Assembly (NCBI GenBank): GCA_937870755.1
Contig: CALMZV010000027.1
Coordinates: 310,001 to 374,000 of the forward strand
Reading direction: 5' to 3'
Source of the DNA: an uncultured Methylocystaceae bacterium
Lineage (GTDB): Bacteria; Pseudomonadota; Alphaproteobacteria; Rhizobiales; Beijerinckiaceae
Length of the DNA: 64,000 nt
Of the stretch, positions 26,440 to 35,795 are shown piece by piece. The translations under genes and the position numbers were made by a program. The notes beneath the pieces are model-generated. The model was not told where the DNA came from. It made no database searches and was given only the letters and a program-made list of their open reading frames with translations. Position 1 is the first letter of the stretch. Each line of letters starts with the position of its first letter.

Positions 26440-27503
26440 ACCGAACGCTCCCCCAGCCATTCGTCAAGTTTGGGCCACAGCCGTTTGAGCGCGTTCGCGC
26501 CGGCGACCACGCTCACATGGCCGCCTTTCAGCACGACTTCCGTCTTGTCGGACGAACCCACGCGCGCGACGAGATGGCGCGCCGCCTCGTAGGGAACGAT
26601 ATGATCGTGTTCGGCGACCGCGTGAAAGACCGGAACCTCGATGCTGGAAAGATCGACGCGCCGGCCGCCGACCGTCATTTCGCCCGTGAAAAGCTTATTG
26701 TCCCACATCAGCTCTTTCACGATCTGACGAAAATACTCGCCCGCCAGCGGCAACGTGTCGGTGGCCCACCGATCGAACAACCGGTAGTTGCGGACATATT
26801 CGTCGTTCCAGATGTTGTCCCACAACGTCACCTGCGCGACGGCGCGCGAGGCCGGCCGCAACATTTCGAACGAAGCGAAGATCATCTGCGGCGGCACGTT
26901 GCCCACGCTGTCGACCAGCTTGTCCACGTCGAAATACCGCCGGTCCGACCAGTTGCTGAACAGCGTCATCTGCGAGAAGTCGATCGGCGTAGTGAAACAG
27001 GCGAGGTTCCTCATCGGCCCGCCCGCATGCAGGGCGGCGTAGATGAGCGACAGCACGCCGCCGAAGCAATAGCCGACGACGCTCACGTCCGTCTCCCCCG
27101 TTTCCTCCTGCACGCGGCGAATGCAATCGGGAATGAATCCGAGCGTGTAATCTTCGATGCGAAGGTTCTTTTCCGAGGCCGCCGGCGCAACCCAGTCGAG
27201 CAGGAACACGTCGTAGCCGCGCTTCAACAGAAATTCGACGAGACTCATGCCCGGCGCGAGATCGAAAATGTAGCCGCGGTTGGTCGTCGCCATCACCAGA
27301 AGGATGGGCGTGCGATACACGTCCTCCGTCATCGGCGCGTAGTGATAGAGCTGCATGGTGCCGCGCGACATCAGCACGTCTTTGGGCGTGGCGCCGACGA
27401 CCGGGCCGGGCGATGCGAAATATTCGACGCCCTTGATGTTGCGCTGGATCGCGCGGTCCACTTCCTGGCGAATGCGCTCGCCGATGCGGTCGGCGGCGCT
27501 CAC
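26436..27503 (-). CDS. phaC: PHA synthase, class III catalytic subunit
   Basis: 355 residues, the length typical of class III PhaC. It polymerises 3-hydroxyacyl-CoA into polyhydroxyalkanoate. The lipase-like box GYCFGG (144-149) holds catalytic Cys146; D300 (EHDHIVP) and H329 (KGGHVS) complete the triad. The start is a GTG that overlaps the stop of the upstream PhaE-like gene (GTGA). The long in-frame upstream reading is a shadow of that gene. Downstream the stop overlaps the acetyltransferase gene. Confidence 0.93.
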   Translation of the reverse strand: MSAADRIGERIRQEVDRAIQRNIKGVEYFASPGPVVGATPKDVLMSRGTMQLYHYAPMTEDVYRTPILLVMATTNRGYIFDLAPGMSLVEFLLKRGYDVFLLDWVAPAASEKNLRIEDYTLGFIPDCIRRVQEETGETDVSVVGYCFGGVLSLIYAALHAGGPMRNLACFTTPIDFSQMTLFSNWSDRRYFDVDKLVDSVGNVPPQMIFASFEMLRPASRAVAQVTLWDNIWNDEYVRNYRLFDRWATDTLPLAGEYFRQIVKELMWDNKLFTGEMTVGGRRVDLSSIEVPVFHAVAEHDHIVPYEAARHLVARVGSSDKTEVVLKGGHVSVVAGANALKRLWPKLDEWLGERSV

Positions 27504-27961
27504 GATTTCGCCCTCGCCTTGCGCGCGGGCTTGCCGGCCGGCGCGGCGGAGGGCGGCGCGGGCGGCGCGGGCGCTGCGTCCGCTTTCGCCGCGCGCGGCG
27601 GCGGCTTGCGCGTGCGCGCCGGCTTCGGCGCGGCGGGGGCGCGCGCCGCCTCCACGCCCGCGCGCGCGGCGATCCGCTCCAGCAGGTCGGCGATCCGGTC
27701 GACGCGCGCCTCCAGCGCCTGGATGGCGGCGCCGATGCTCACGAGATCGTTCTTGCTCGGCAGGTTCATGGCCGTGAAATAGCGCTCCATGGCCGCGTTC
27801 AGGCCGGCGCGCGCGCCGACGGCGGCGGTCGAGGCCGTGTGCATGGCGCGCGAGAATTGTTCGGATTCCATCGCTTTGTTGGCGAACTCGTTGACGCCGC
27901 GCTCCCACTGGCCGAGAAACTCGCGAAAAGCGTCGGCCGGATCCTTCGCCTTGTCCGTCAT
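27500..27961 (-). CDS. Short PhaE-like PHA synthase partner with basic Ala/Pro/Lys tail
   Basis: 153 residues. DAFREFLGQWERGVNEFANK and a coiled-coil segment IGAAIQALEARVDRIADLLERI are what PhaE and PhaR subunits show, but PhaE is normally over 300 residues. From about 108 the sequence becomes a Lys/Arg/Ala/Pro-rich tail (KPARTRKPPPRAAKAD..., ending KPARKARAKS) like the histone-H1-like tail of PhaF phasins. It is coupled to phaC by GTGA. It probably activates PhaC; the tail could contact DNA. Confidence 0.7.
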   Translation of the reverse strand: MTDKAKDPADAFREFLGQWERGVNEFANKAMESEQFSRAMHTASTAAVGARAGLNAAMERYFTAMNLPSKNDLVSIGAAIQALEARVDRIADLLERIAARAGVEAARAPAAPKPARTRKPPPRAAKADAAPAPPAPPSAAPAGKPARKARAKS

Positions 27962-28043
27962 GGCTCGCCCTCCCCCGGCGCGCGGGCGCAGCCGCCCGCA
28001 AGAACATCGTCGCCCAACGAGCGCGGCGCTGGCGCGCCGTCTT

Positions 28044-28817
28044 CTACGGTCGGTGGGGCTCTCGATAGACCGCCGCGCGCCAGCCGGCGCGCTCGAATTT
28101 TTTCCAGGCGCCTTCCCTCTGCGCAAGTCGGTCGGCGATGGCGTAGACGACGGCCGGATGATGCGCGAGGCCGCAATGGCTGGCGCGCACTTCGATGCTC
28201 TCGGTCAGCGGGCCGTCCTTCTCCACGCACAGGCGCCAGTCGCAGATGCCGTCTGTGCGGCTGTAGATGGCGGTGGTGGGCGCGGGCGGCGGCTCCGATA
28301 CCGGGCCGGTCGCGTGGTTTTGCGCCTCCTCCACCTTTTGCCCGCTCACGAATTCGTACAGACGCCACGCATTCGTCGCCTTCGGATCGCCCGCGAACGG
28401 ACTGCCGAGCGTGATGATGGCGCGCACCTCCTGCGGCAGCATCTTGGCGAGCTGGCGCGCATAAAGGCCGCCAAGACTCCATCCCACGAGACTGACGGAG
28501 CGGCCGTGCCGGTCGGCGAGCCGTTTCACCTGATCCACCATGCGTCGTTCGACGCCCGCGCGCGGACCAAAGTTGCGACCCTGGTTCCAGCCAGAAACCC
28601 CGTAGCCGCGGCTCGCCAGAAACGCGCGCAACGGCATGGTGGTGCGGTCGCTCGTCACCAGCCCCGGCAGAACCAGCACCGGGTGGCCGTCGCCATGCGG
28701 GGCGAGATTGAGCAGCGGAAGGGCGCCCAAAAAGGCGCCGAATTCGGGCAGCGCCCGGCCTTCCATCAACATGAGAAGGCGCGAGGGGGGACGCAGGGCC
28801 TGCGCGGCTGCCGACAT
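28044..28817 (-). CDS. Alpha/beta hydrolase next to PHA genes (paralogue of 20975-21766)
   Basis: 257 residues from the ATG at 28817, preceded by GGGAG. HPVLVLPGLVTSDRTTMPLR and SLVGWSLGGLYAR give the oxyanion strand and Ser nucleophile elbow; ASHCGLAHHPAV is the likely His region. It is 82 bp upstream of the PhaE-like gene and codirectional, suggesting a role with PHA or lipids. Motif order matches the hydrolase divergent from the P450. Confidence 0.8.
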   Translation of the reverse strand: MSAAAQALRPPSRLLMLMEGRALPEFGAFLGALPLLNLAPHGDGHPVLVLPGLVTSDRTTMPLRAFLASRGYGVSGWNQGRNFGPRAGVERRMVDQVKRLADRHGRSVSLVGWSLGGLYARQLAKMLPQEVRAIITLGSPFAGDPKATNAWRLYEFVSGQKVEEAQNHATGPVSEPPPAPTTAIYSRTDGICDWRLCVEKDGPLTESIEVRASHCGLAHHPAVVYAIADRLAQREGAWKKFERAGWRAAVYREPHRP

Positions 28818-28925
28818 GGTTTCTCCCTGTTTGCGCGCCCGAGGGCGCCAGCGCTTCGCCTGTTCAACTCCCGACCGAACGAAATGTTGCCATATGTTTG
28901 CGTCCTTGGCCATCGCCGATGTGCG

Positions 28926-29831
28926 TCAGCCCGCCGACATCGCATGCCCCGCCACCGCATCCAGAATCTGCGGCCACAGCGCGATTGGCAGCGCATGGCC
29001 CATGCCCGACACCACGATAAGTCGCGCCCCCGGAATGCTGGCCGCCGTGTCCTTGCCCGCCTCCAGCCGCACGAGCGGATCGACATCGCCGTGCACGACG
29101 AGCGTCGGCGCGCGCACATGCGCAAGCCCCGCGCGCCGGTCGCCGGACGCGAACACCGCCAGCATCTGCCGCGCCACGCCCATCGGATTGAGGCCGCGCT
29201 CCCAGATGCGAGCGGCGCGCGCGGCGTCCTTCGCCTCGTCCTGCGGAAACGCGCCCGCGCGCAGCACGCGCCAGGTCCTGGCGAAACTCGCGACATATTC
29301 CTCGCGCGTGGTGGGCGGCGGCGTCAGCAGCACGGCGGCCGCCTCGGGCGTCGGCGGCGGCGACGCGGGATTGCCGGTCGAGGACATGATCGAGGTGAGC
29401 GACAGCAGGCGGTCGGGAAAATGCATGGCCATTTCCTGACCGATCATGCCGCCCATCGACGCGCCGACCGTATGCGCGCGCGCGACGCCCAGGTGATCCA
29501 TCAGCCCGACGACGTCCCCCGCCATGTCGCGCAACGTATAGGGCGCGTCGATCTTCTCGCCGCGCGCCTGTTTCTGCATGAGATCGGGAAAGTCGATCTT
29601 AACCGGCCGGTCGATGCGCGAGGATCGCCCGATGTCGCGATTGTCGAGGCGCACGACATGGAAACCGCGCGCGGCGAGCTGTTCGCAGAACTCGTCGTCC
29701 CACAGCACCATCTGCGCGCCCAGCCCCATGATGAGGACGAGCGGGGGTCGCGCCGGATCGCCGAACGTCTCGTAGCAGAGCTCGACGCCATTGGTTTTCG
29801 CAAAACGTTCGTTCGTGCTGCCGACGCTCAT
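28926..29831 (-). CDS. Alpha/beta hydrolase (esterase/lactonase-like)
   Basis: 301 residues of classical alpha/beta hydrolase. PPLVLIMGLGAQMVLWDDEF is the oxyanion region, GASMGGMIGQEMA the nucleophile elbow, APTLVVHGDVDPLV contains the acid and SGMGHALP the catalytic His. This domain order matches a widespread family of esterases in fatty-acid-metabolising bacteria. A 108-bp gap separates it from the downstream paralogous hydrolase gene. Confidence 0.85.
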   Translation of the reverse strand: MSVGSTNERFAKTNGVELCYETFGDPARPPLVLIMGLGAQMVLWDDEFCEQLAARGFHVVRLDNRDIGRSSRIDRPVKIDFPDLMQKQARGEKIDAPYTLRDMAGDVVGLMDHLGVARAHTVGASMGGMIGQEMAMHFPDRLLSLTSIMSSTGNPASPPPTPEAAAVLLTPPPTTREEYVASFARTWRVLRAGAFPQDEAKDAARAARIWERGLNPMGVARQMLAVFASGDRRAGLAHVRAPTLVVHGDVDPLVRLEAGKDTAASIPGARLIVVSGMGHALPIALWPQILDAVAGHAMSAG

Positions 29832-29871
29832 GCGGCGTTCCTCCCCTGCCTTCCCGACCGCTCGACGTTAG

Positions 29872-31137
29872 TCAATCGGCCGCACGCGCTCCAGCCCCCG
29901 CCGCCAAGAGCCGCCAGGCCGGCGTCGCGCCCTTGCCCTTGACCTCGACCACATACGGCCCCTGGCACACGAATGCGTCGCCGATCGCCGCGCGCATCGG
30001 CTCGCTGAGGAGAATTTCACCCGGCTGCGCCTGGTTCTCCAGCCGGCTCGCCGTGTTGACCGTGTCGCCCCACACATCGAACAGGAATTTCGTCTGGCCG
30101 ATGACGCCCGCCGTCGCGGGCCCTGTGGACATGCCGATCTTGATTTCGATCGGCGCGCCGTCCGGAAAGCGGATGGCTTTCGTTTCTTCCCGCAGCGCCA
30201 GCGCGACGGCCGCGATATCGCGCGCGTGGTCGGGGTGGGATTCGGGAACGCTGCCGGCGACCATGTAGCAATCGCCGATGGTCTTGATCTTCTCCAGGCC
30301 GCGCGCGGTGACGATGGCGTCGAACCGCGAGAACAGTTCGTTCAACACGCGCACGACCTCGTCCGAATGCATGTTTTCGGTGCGCGAGGTGAACCCGACG
30401 ATGTCGGCGAACAGCACGCTGATGCTGTCGTAGGAATCGGCGATCACGATTTCGCCCGCGCCCTTGCGATCGGCGATGCTCGGCGGCAGCACATTGTGCA
30501 GCAGATTGCGGATTTCCAGCTCCGCGCGCCGGAGCGCCTCGCGCCGCTGGAACGACACGCGCTCGGTGCGCTCCAGCATATAGGCCGAAATGCCGGTAAT
30601 GATGGCGCTGCAGACGAGGAAGGCCAGTTCGTAACTGAACACCTCGCGCGATTCCGGCTTGATGAACCCGGCGATGATCGCATAGCCGACCCAGCTCATG
30701 CCCGCCGCGACCGCGCCCTGCACGAACGGCGCGCCCGTGACGACGAATGAGGCGGACGACACCAGCATGAACAGCGACAGCGTGCGGAAGGCGGGGTCCG
30801 CTTCCGGCGGAATGGTGAGCTTGAGCGCGAACACGAGCACGATATTGATGGCGACGAACGCGAAGGCGTAAGGGCCGATCCATCGCCCCGGCGCGCGCAG
30901 CCATGTCATGGCCATGATCGCCAGCGCCAGCAGAACGCCGGCCAGCCGCACACCGAAGGCCGCCCACGTCTGGTCAGGCAGAAGCAGCAGGTCCAGAACG
31001 CCGAACGCCGACCACATGACCGCCACGACGATCGCGGTGAACCGCGTGTTCATGATGCGATAGGCGATGCGATCCTGCTGATAGGCCTGTTCGGCGCGCG
31101 GATCGGCGAATGTCAGCATCAGCACAGAAGGCCGCAT
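29872..31137 (-). CDS. Membrane-bound class III adenylate cyclase
   Basis: 421 residues from the ATG at 31137. Six hydrophobic helices between about 30 and 195 anchor it in the inner membrane, followed by a short coiled segment and a class III catalytic domain. FADIVGF (243-249, metal Asp245), KTIGDCYM with metal Asp289 and Lys285, and FDVWGDTVNTASR (353-365) are intact, the Lys/Asp pair favouring ATP over GTP. It should make cAMP. It belongs to the integral-membrane MASE2-like cyclases; the signal is unknown. Confidence 0.9.
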   Translation of the reverse strand: MRPSVLMLTFADPRAEQAYQQDRIAYRIMNTRFTAIVVAVMWSAFGVLDLLLLPDQTWAAFGVRLAGVLLALAIMAMTWLRAPGRWIGPYAFAFVAINIVLVFALKLTIPPEADPAFRTLSLFMLVSSASFVVTGAPFVQGAVAAGMSWVGYAIIAGFIKPESREVFSYELAFLVCSAIITGISAYMLERTERVSFQRREALRRAELEIRNLLHNVLPPSIADRKGAGEIVIADSYDSISVLFADIVGFTSRTENMHSDEVVRVLNELFSRFDAIVTARGLEKIKTIGDCYMVAGSVPESHPDHARDIAAVALALREETKAIRFPDGAPIEIKIGMSTGPATAGVIGQTKFLFDVWGDTVNTASRLENQAQPGEILLSEPMRAAIGDAFVCQGPYVVEVKGKGATPAWRLLAAGAGARAAD

Positions 31138-31194
31138 CGATCCTCCGCCCGCCCGGTCACGGAAAGCATCATGCGCGCGCAAAGGCGATCTGCG

Positions 31195-32010
31195 CTAGTC
31201 CCTGTACCAGACCGCCTGCACGCCGTTGGCCAGCAGCCGGCCGCCCTCACTCCACAACGCGCAGGTCTGGTCGGCGAAATTGTCGTGGAACACGGCCGCG
31301 TCCGCCTCTCCCAGCACCGGCGCCGCGCCGAGCCTGCCGATCTCCTCCGCGCCGACATGGAAATAGGTCGTCATCGTCACCGTCGCCATCGGCTGCAACG
31401 TGCCGCGCACATGCATGATGCGCACGAAGAAGGCGTCCGACAGCGCGGCGAGCGACAGGAAATCGAGCGGGCGCGCCGGCGCGTCCTGCATCCACAACAG
31501 CGAGCGCGCGCTGCGGATTTCGCCGTCGGCGCGCGGGAAGCGGTCGAGCGCGCCCTCCAGAAAATCGAACGAATAGCGCGAGACCCAGTTGGGCGCGACG
31601 GCGGGAGGGGCGGGCGTGGCGCTGCGCGGGCGCGCCTGCGGCGCGGCTTGCGGGAAATGCGACCACGAGGCGCGGCGCGCGCCGCAAACGATGCTTGCCG
31701 TGGCCGCGACGTCGCCGTTCTGCGACAGTTCGACCGTCCAGTGCTGCGTGGTGCGGCCGCCGCGCGCCAGTCGCGTCGATATGCCGAAAGCGCCGTCGGC
31801 GATCGGCCCGCAGAAATTGACCGTCAACGCCACCGGATCGGCCAGGCGCCGTTCGTCAATCATGACGGCGTTAAGAAGCGTCGCCGCCGTCGCGCCGCCG
31901 AACGGGCCGCTCATGTTGGCGTAATCGCGAAGGGTCGCGCCGTACAGCAGCCCGTCCGGGCCGCGCGCGAGCCGGGTGGCGACGTCGAGCGGATGCGTGG
32001 TCATGTGCAT
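31195..32010 (-). CDS. Acyl-CoA thioesterase-like protein (double hot-dog)
   Basis: 271 residues; the first of two nearby ATGs is used (GGAG upstream), the other being at 32004. YGATLRDYANMSGPFGGATAATLLNA, RTTQHWTVELSQNGDVAATAS and ATVTMTTYFHVGAEEI mark the two hot-dog halves of a TesB-like thioesterase. It is 62 bp downstream of an acyl-CoA ligase gene, an arrangement that suggests acyl-CoA pool control. Confidence 0.75.
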   Translation of the reverse strand: MHMTTHPLDVATRLARGPDGLLYGATLRDYANMSGPFGGATAATLLNAVMIDERRLADPVALTVNFCGPIADGAFGISTRLARGGRTTQHWTVELSQNGDVAATASIVCGARRASWSHFPQAAPQARPRSATPAPPAVAPNWVSRYSFDFLEGALDRFPRADGEIRSARSLLWMQDAPARPLDFLSLAALSDAFFVRIMHVRGTLQPMATVTMTTYFHVGAEEIGRLGAAPVLGEADAAVFHDNFADQTCALWSEGGRLLANGVQAVWYRD

Positions 32011-32072
32011 GAGGCTCCGGCGAAAGAAAACCGCCGCGAAGGGCGCGGCGCGTCGTGCGGTGCGGCGGTGGG

Positions 32073-33656
32073 CTAGTTGACCTGCCGGTCCTTGTCGGCC
32101 CAGTAGGGCGCGCGCAATTCGCGTTTGAGAATCTTGCCGGAGGGATTGCGCGGCAGGGCATCGATGAAATCGACCGAGCGCGGCGTCTTGTAGCCGGCGA
32201 TGCGCGTGCGCGCGAACGCCATGATCTCGTCGTCTGTCGCCGTCTGCCCGTCCTTCAGCACCACGACGGCCTTCACCGACTCGCCCCACGTGTCGTCCGG
32301 AACGCCGATGACGGCGACCTCCGCCACCGCCGGATGGCCGAACACCGCGTTCTCCACTTCCGCCGGATATACGTTCTCGCCGCCGGAAATGATCATGTCC
32401 TTCACACGGTCGTGCACATAGACATATCCGTCCTCGTCGAGATAGCCGGCGTCGCCCGTGCGCAGCCAGCCGTCCGCGCCCATCGTGCGCCGCGTCGCCT
32501 CCGGCAGGTTCCAGTAGCCCACCATATTGGAGACCGAGCGCGTTGCGATCTCGCCGACCTCGCGCGGCGGCAACTGCCGCCCCTCGGCATCGAGAATGGC
32601 CACCTCCACGCCCGGCAGCGGCTTGCCGGCCGAACGCATGCGGGGGGACCCTTCCGGCGTATGATCCTCGGGTTCGAGCGCGACGATCGTGCCGGTCGTC
32701 TCCGTCATGCCGTACATCTGCACGAACCCGCAGCCGAACACGTCCATGCACTCGCGCAGGAGATCGAGCGGAATTGGCGAGGCGCCGTACATCATGAACT
32801 TCAGCCGCGAATAATCGACGCTGCGCGCCTGCGGCAGGCGCACGATGAACTGCATGGCCGCCGGGACCAGAAACAGTTTGGAAATGCCGTGCGCCACGAA
32901 ATCGTCGAGCACGGTGGCGGGGTCGAATTCGCGGCGGATCACGCTTTTCGCCCCCGCATACATCGCCCAGATCTGCGCGCCCGAACCGCCGATGTGAAAC
33001 ACCGGCATCGCGATCAGCGACACGTCGTCCGGCGTCCAGACGTTCCACTCGCGCGTATCGTCCTCCTCGCGCTTGCGCGGCTGGCAGAGGTTGCGATGCG
33101 ACAGCATCACGCCCTTCGGGTGGCCGGTCGTGCCGGATGTGTACAGCTGGATGGCGACGTCGTCTGGCATCGGCGTTCTGTCCGGTTCGGCCGCGCTCTG
33201 CGCGTCGCGCCATCGGGAGAAATCCTGCCACTCCAGGGTCGCGCCCTCCATCGCCACGATGTGGCGCACGGTGGTCAGCTGATGCGCGAAGGCGCGTAGA
33301 CCATCGACGAATTCCGGCCCGACGAACAGAACCTCGGCTGCGCAATCGTTGACGATGTAGGCGATCTCGGGCGGCGCCAGGCGCCAGTTGACGGGCGCCA
33401 GGATCGCGCGCGCCTTGGCCGCGCCGTAGAGCAGCTCGAAATAGAGATCGCTGTTCTTGCCGAGGTAGGCGATATGTTTCTGCGGCTGCACCCCGAGCGT
33501 CGCCAGCCCGTTGGCGACCTGGTTGCAATGGCGGTTGAATACGCCGAACGTCGTCTCGCGCCCCTCGAACACGGTCGCGACAGCATCGCCCCGCAGTTCC
33601 GCGTTCTTGCGCGTGACCTCCGAGAGCGTCGTCGGCAGATAGTCCTCGGTGAACAT
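32073..33656 (-). CDS. Long/medium-chain acyl-CoA synthetase (AMP-dependent)
   Basis: 527 residues from the ATG at 33656 with GGGAG upstream. The AMP-binding P-loop YTSGTTGHPKGVMLSH, YGMTETTG, the hinge GDAGYLDEDGYVYVHDRVKDM and the final catalytic Lys motif NPSGKILKREL are complete. It activates a carboxylic acid with ATP and CoA. Position upstream of a thioesterase and near PHA and P450 genes points to fatty-acid substrates, but related enzymes use other acids. Confidence 0.9.
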   Translation of the reverse strand: MFTEDYLPTTLSEVTRKNAELRGDAVATVFEGRETTFGVFNRHCNQVANGLATLGVQPQKHIAYLGKNSDLYFELLYGAAKARAILAPVNWRLAPPEIAYIVNDCAAEVLFVGPEFVDGLRAFAHQLTTVRHIVAMEGATLEWQDFSRWRDAQSAAEPDRTPMPDDVAIQLYTSGTTGHPKGVMLSHRNLCQPRKREEDDTREWNVWTPDDVSLIAMPVFHIGGSGAQIWAMYAGAKSVIRREFDPATVLDDFVAHGISKLFLVPAAMQFIVRLPQARSVDYSRLKFMMYGASPIPLDLLRECMDVFGCGFVQMYGMTETTGTIVALEPEDHTPEGSPRMRSAGKPLPGVEVAILDAEGRQLPPREVGEIATRSVSNMVGYWNLPEATRRTMGADGWLRTGDAGYLDEDGYVYVHDRVKDMIISGGENVYPAEVENAVFGHPAVAEVAVIGVPDDTWGESVKAVVVLKDGQTATDDEIMAFARTRIAGYKTPRSVDFIDALPRNPSGKILKRELRAPYWADKDRQVN

Positions 33657-33704
33657 GTTTTCTCCCGTGTCGTCTTCTTGTGCGCAGGGGGCGCGGGCGA
33701 ACTC

Positions 33705-33749
33705 GGCCGGCATTTAAGCCGGCCTTGGCGGCCGATTGCAACCGGCCGC
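33705..33749. terminator. Tandem GC stem-loops after the eCIS operon
   Basis: Two perfect 7-bp stems lie between the last eCIS gene and the acyl-CoA ligase: GCGGCCG/CGGCCGC (33728-33749) and GGCCGGC/GCCGGCC (33705-33724, AT-only loop). Neither has a U-tract on the minus strand, so termination here is an inference from position. Confidence 0.4.
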
Positions 33750-33780
33750 GCCGCGCTGCGGTAAACGGCGGGAACGGGCC

Positions 33781-35784
33781 CTATCGGCGATTGACCCAGG
33801 TGGTGGGCGGGAGAAACTCGTTCACCTTGTCGCCGACGCGAAGGAGGTCGGCGTCCAGCTTGTCCATCAGCCGCCGGTAGGCGGCCTCCCGCGCATCAAT
33901 CTCGCTGGCGAAACCGCTCACGCGCCCGCCGATGTCGAGAAAAGCCTGCGCGACCGTATGGATCGACCAGAGTTCGTAGTAGACCAGCGGAAACGCCGCG
34001 AGCGGCGACATCATCAGATCCCAGAACGTCTGCTCCAGCGCCTGCCCGCCCATTGTCAGAATGGCGGCGCGCTTGTGAATGTCTTTGGCGATGTCCGGCA
34101 GCGGCGCCGCCAGTCTTGCAAGCTCCTGGCGCACGTCCACCATGCCGGCCTCGAATTCCTCGCCCGCGGCGATGAAATCCGGCACAGCGTTCGGCCCGAG
34201 CTTCACGCTCGCGAGCCGTCGATTGGTTTCGGCGAGCGCGGCGTCCCTGTCCTTGTCCGGCGTCGTCAGCGCCACGAAGGCGAGCGCCAGCACGCGCGTC
34301 TTGCGCGGCACGCTCAGGTCCGACAGTCTTTGCTCGTAGGCCGCGCGCAGCGCATCGAGGCCGGCCTTGCCGGACAGTACGGCGACGTCCGGAAAATTTG
34401 CATTGAAGTCGGCGCGCGCCTTCTCGAGCACCTTGAAAAAGTGCTCCATCACCTTTTCGAGCATGTTGCCGCTGATGTATTGCGCGCCGCTGTTGGCGGC
34501 GACCCGCCCGACCTGTCCCAGCACCGGCCGATCGTTGAAGAACCGCGTGATCGGCCCCTTTCTCTCGGGCGGATAGTCAGCAAGGTCGAGCGGCGCCTTC
34601 GGGATCGTCGGCTTGACGGAGGGCGCGGGCTCGACAGCGGGCGGCTTGACCGGCGGCGGCTTGGTGGGGGCGGGCGTCGGCGCGGGCGCCTTTCGGCCGC
34701 CGATTTCTCCCGAAACGATCTCGCCCGGATCGCCGACCGCCGCATGGCCGGACGCGACGCCGCGATAGCCCCCGCCCGCCGTGCGCACGGACCCGCCCTC
34801 CTTGCCGCGCGTCGGCGTCGTTTCCGGCGGCGGCTTGGCGATGATCGTGCCGTGCTGCACGCCAGGCGGCAGCTGGACCTTCACCTTCACCTTCATGTCC
34901 TGCAATTGCAGCTGCACGGCGCGCCACGGGGTTTTCTCGCCCTGCGGCAGGGCCATCTTGTCGAGCGACTTGGCGATCTTGCGATTCTCGTAGGTGCCGT
35001 AGCTGTAGCGCGGGTCGTCGGCCGGGTGGCCGAAATATTTGTTCTTCTCGAAATAGCCGTCCGTCACCGTCTCGACGGTCTTGCCCCCCACCTCCTTGGT
35101 GGACTCGCGCACGCTGAACCCGTCGAACGGCGCCCACTGGTTGTGCTGCGCGCCCATATGGCCCTCGGCGCGTCCCTTCAGGTCGCTGCTCGAGCGCCTG
35201 TAGAACGCCTTCCGCTCGCCCCCGCTCTCCACCACCACGACCGAACGCCCGTCCACGTCCCATATCGGCGACACGATCGTCACGCCCGCGCCGCCCTCCG
35301 GCGGTCCGCGCCGCACCACGCCGTCGGCCTGCCCGCCATTCTGCGCGACATGGGCCAGTTCGTGCGCGGTCAGCCAGTTCGCGCCCGCGCGCGCGCCGGC
35401 GCCGAACGCCACATGCGCGCCGATCGTGAAGGCCGGCGCGTCCAGCGCCTGCGACGCGCGCGCGGCCGCCGGCCCCTCATGCACGCGCACGTCCGCAAAA
35501 CTGCGCCCGAAGCGAGGCTCGAAATAGGATCGCGTGGCGGCGTCCAGCGGCGCGCCGGATTCTGCGAGCGTCCGCGCGACGCTCGCAGGCGCGGTCGACC
35601 CCGGCGACGAGGCCGCCGTCCCGGCTGGCGGCGCGCCGCCTGCGATTGCGGCGCTGGCGGCGCGTGAAGCCTCGTGTTCCAGCGGATCGTTCGCCGCACC
35701 GACCTTCAGCGCGCGCGGCGAAGGCGCGGATTGCGCGTCGGCGCAACAGCGCCCCCCGGTCGGCTGCGCGGCGTAGCTGCGCAT
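33781..35784 (-). CDS. DUF4157 eCIS-associated protein, candidate effector
   Basis: 667 residues from the ATG at 35784. Residues about 70-150 form the DUF4157 domain (SYFEPRFGRSFADVRVHEG, metalloprotease-like TAHELAHVAQ at 139-148), the hallmark of eCIS-loaded proteins. The middle (about 165-310) is an unrecognised domain, then a Pro-rich linker and a largely helical C-terminal half of about 270 residues. It is the last gene of the eCIS operon, where cargo genes commonly sit. A true peptidase role for HELAH is doubtful in this family; the C-terminal activity is unknown. Confidence 0.8.
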   Translation of the reverse strand: MRSYAAQPTGGRCCADAQSAPSPRALKVGAANDPLEHEASRAASAAIAGGAPPAGTAASSPGSTAPASVARTLAESGAPLDAATRSYFEPRFGRSFADVRVHEGPAAARASQALDAPAFTIGAHVAFGAGARAGANWLTAHELAHVAQNGGQADGVVRRGPPEGGAGVTIVSPIWDVDGRSVVVVESGGERKAFYRRSSSDLKGRAEGHMGAQHNQWAPFDGFSVRESTKEVGGKTVETVTDGYFEKNKYFGHPADDPRYSYGTYENRKIAKSLDKMALPQGEKTPWRAVQLQLQDMKVKVKVQLPPGVQHGTIIAKPPPETTPTRGKEGGSVRTAGGGYRGVASGHAAVGDPGEIVSGEIGGRKAPAPTPAPTKPPPVKPPAVEPAPSVKPTIPKAPLDLADYPPERKGPITRFFNDRPVLGQVGRVAANSGAQYISGNMLEKVMEHFFKVLEKARADFNANFPDVAVLSGKAGLDALRAAYEQRLSDLSVPRKTRVLALAFVALTTPDKDRDAALAETNRRLASVKLGPNAVPDFIAAGEEFEAGMVDVRQELARLAAPLPDIAKDIHKRAAILTMGGQALEQTFWDLMMSPLAAFPLVYYELWSIHTVAQAFLDIGGRVSGFASEIDAREAAYRRLMDKLDADLLRVGDKVNEFLPPTTWVNRR

Positions 35785-35795
35785 GGCCCCTCCGT

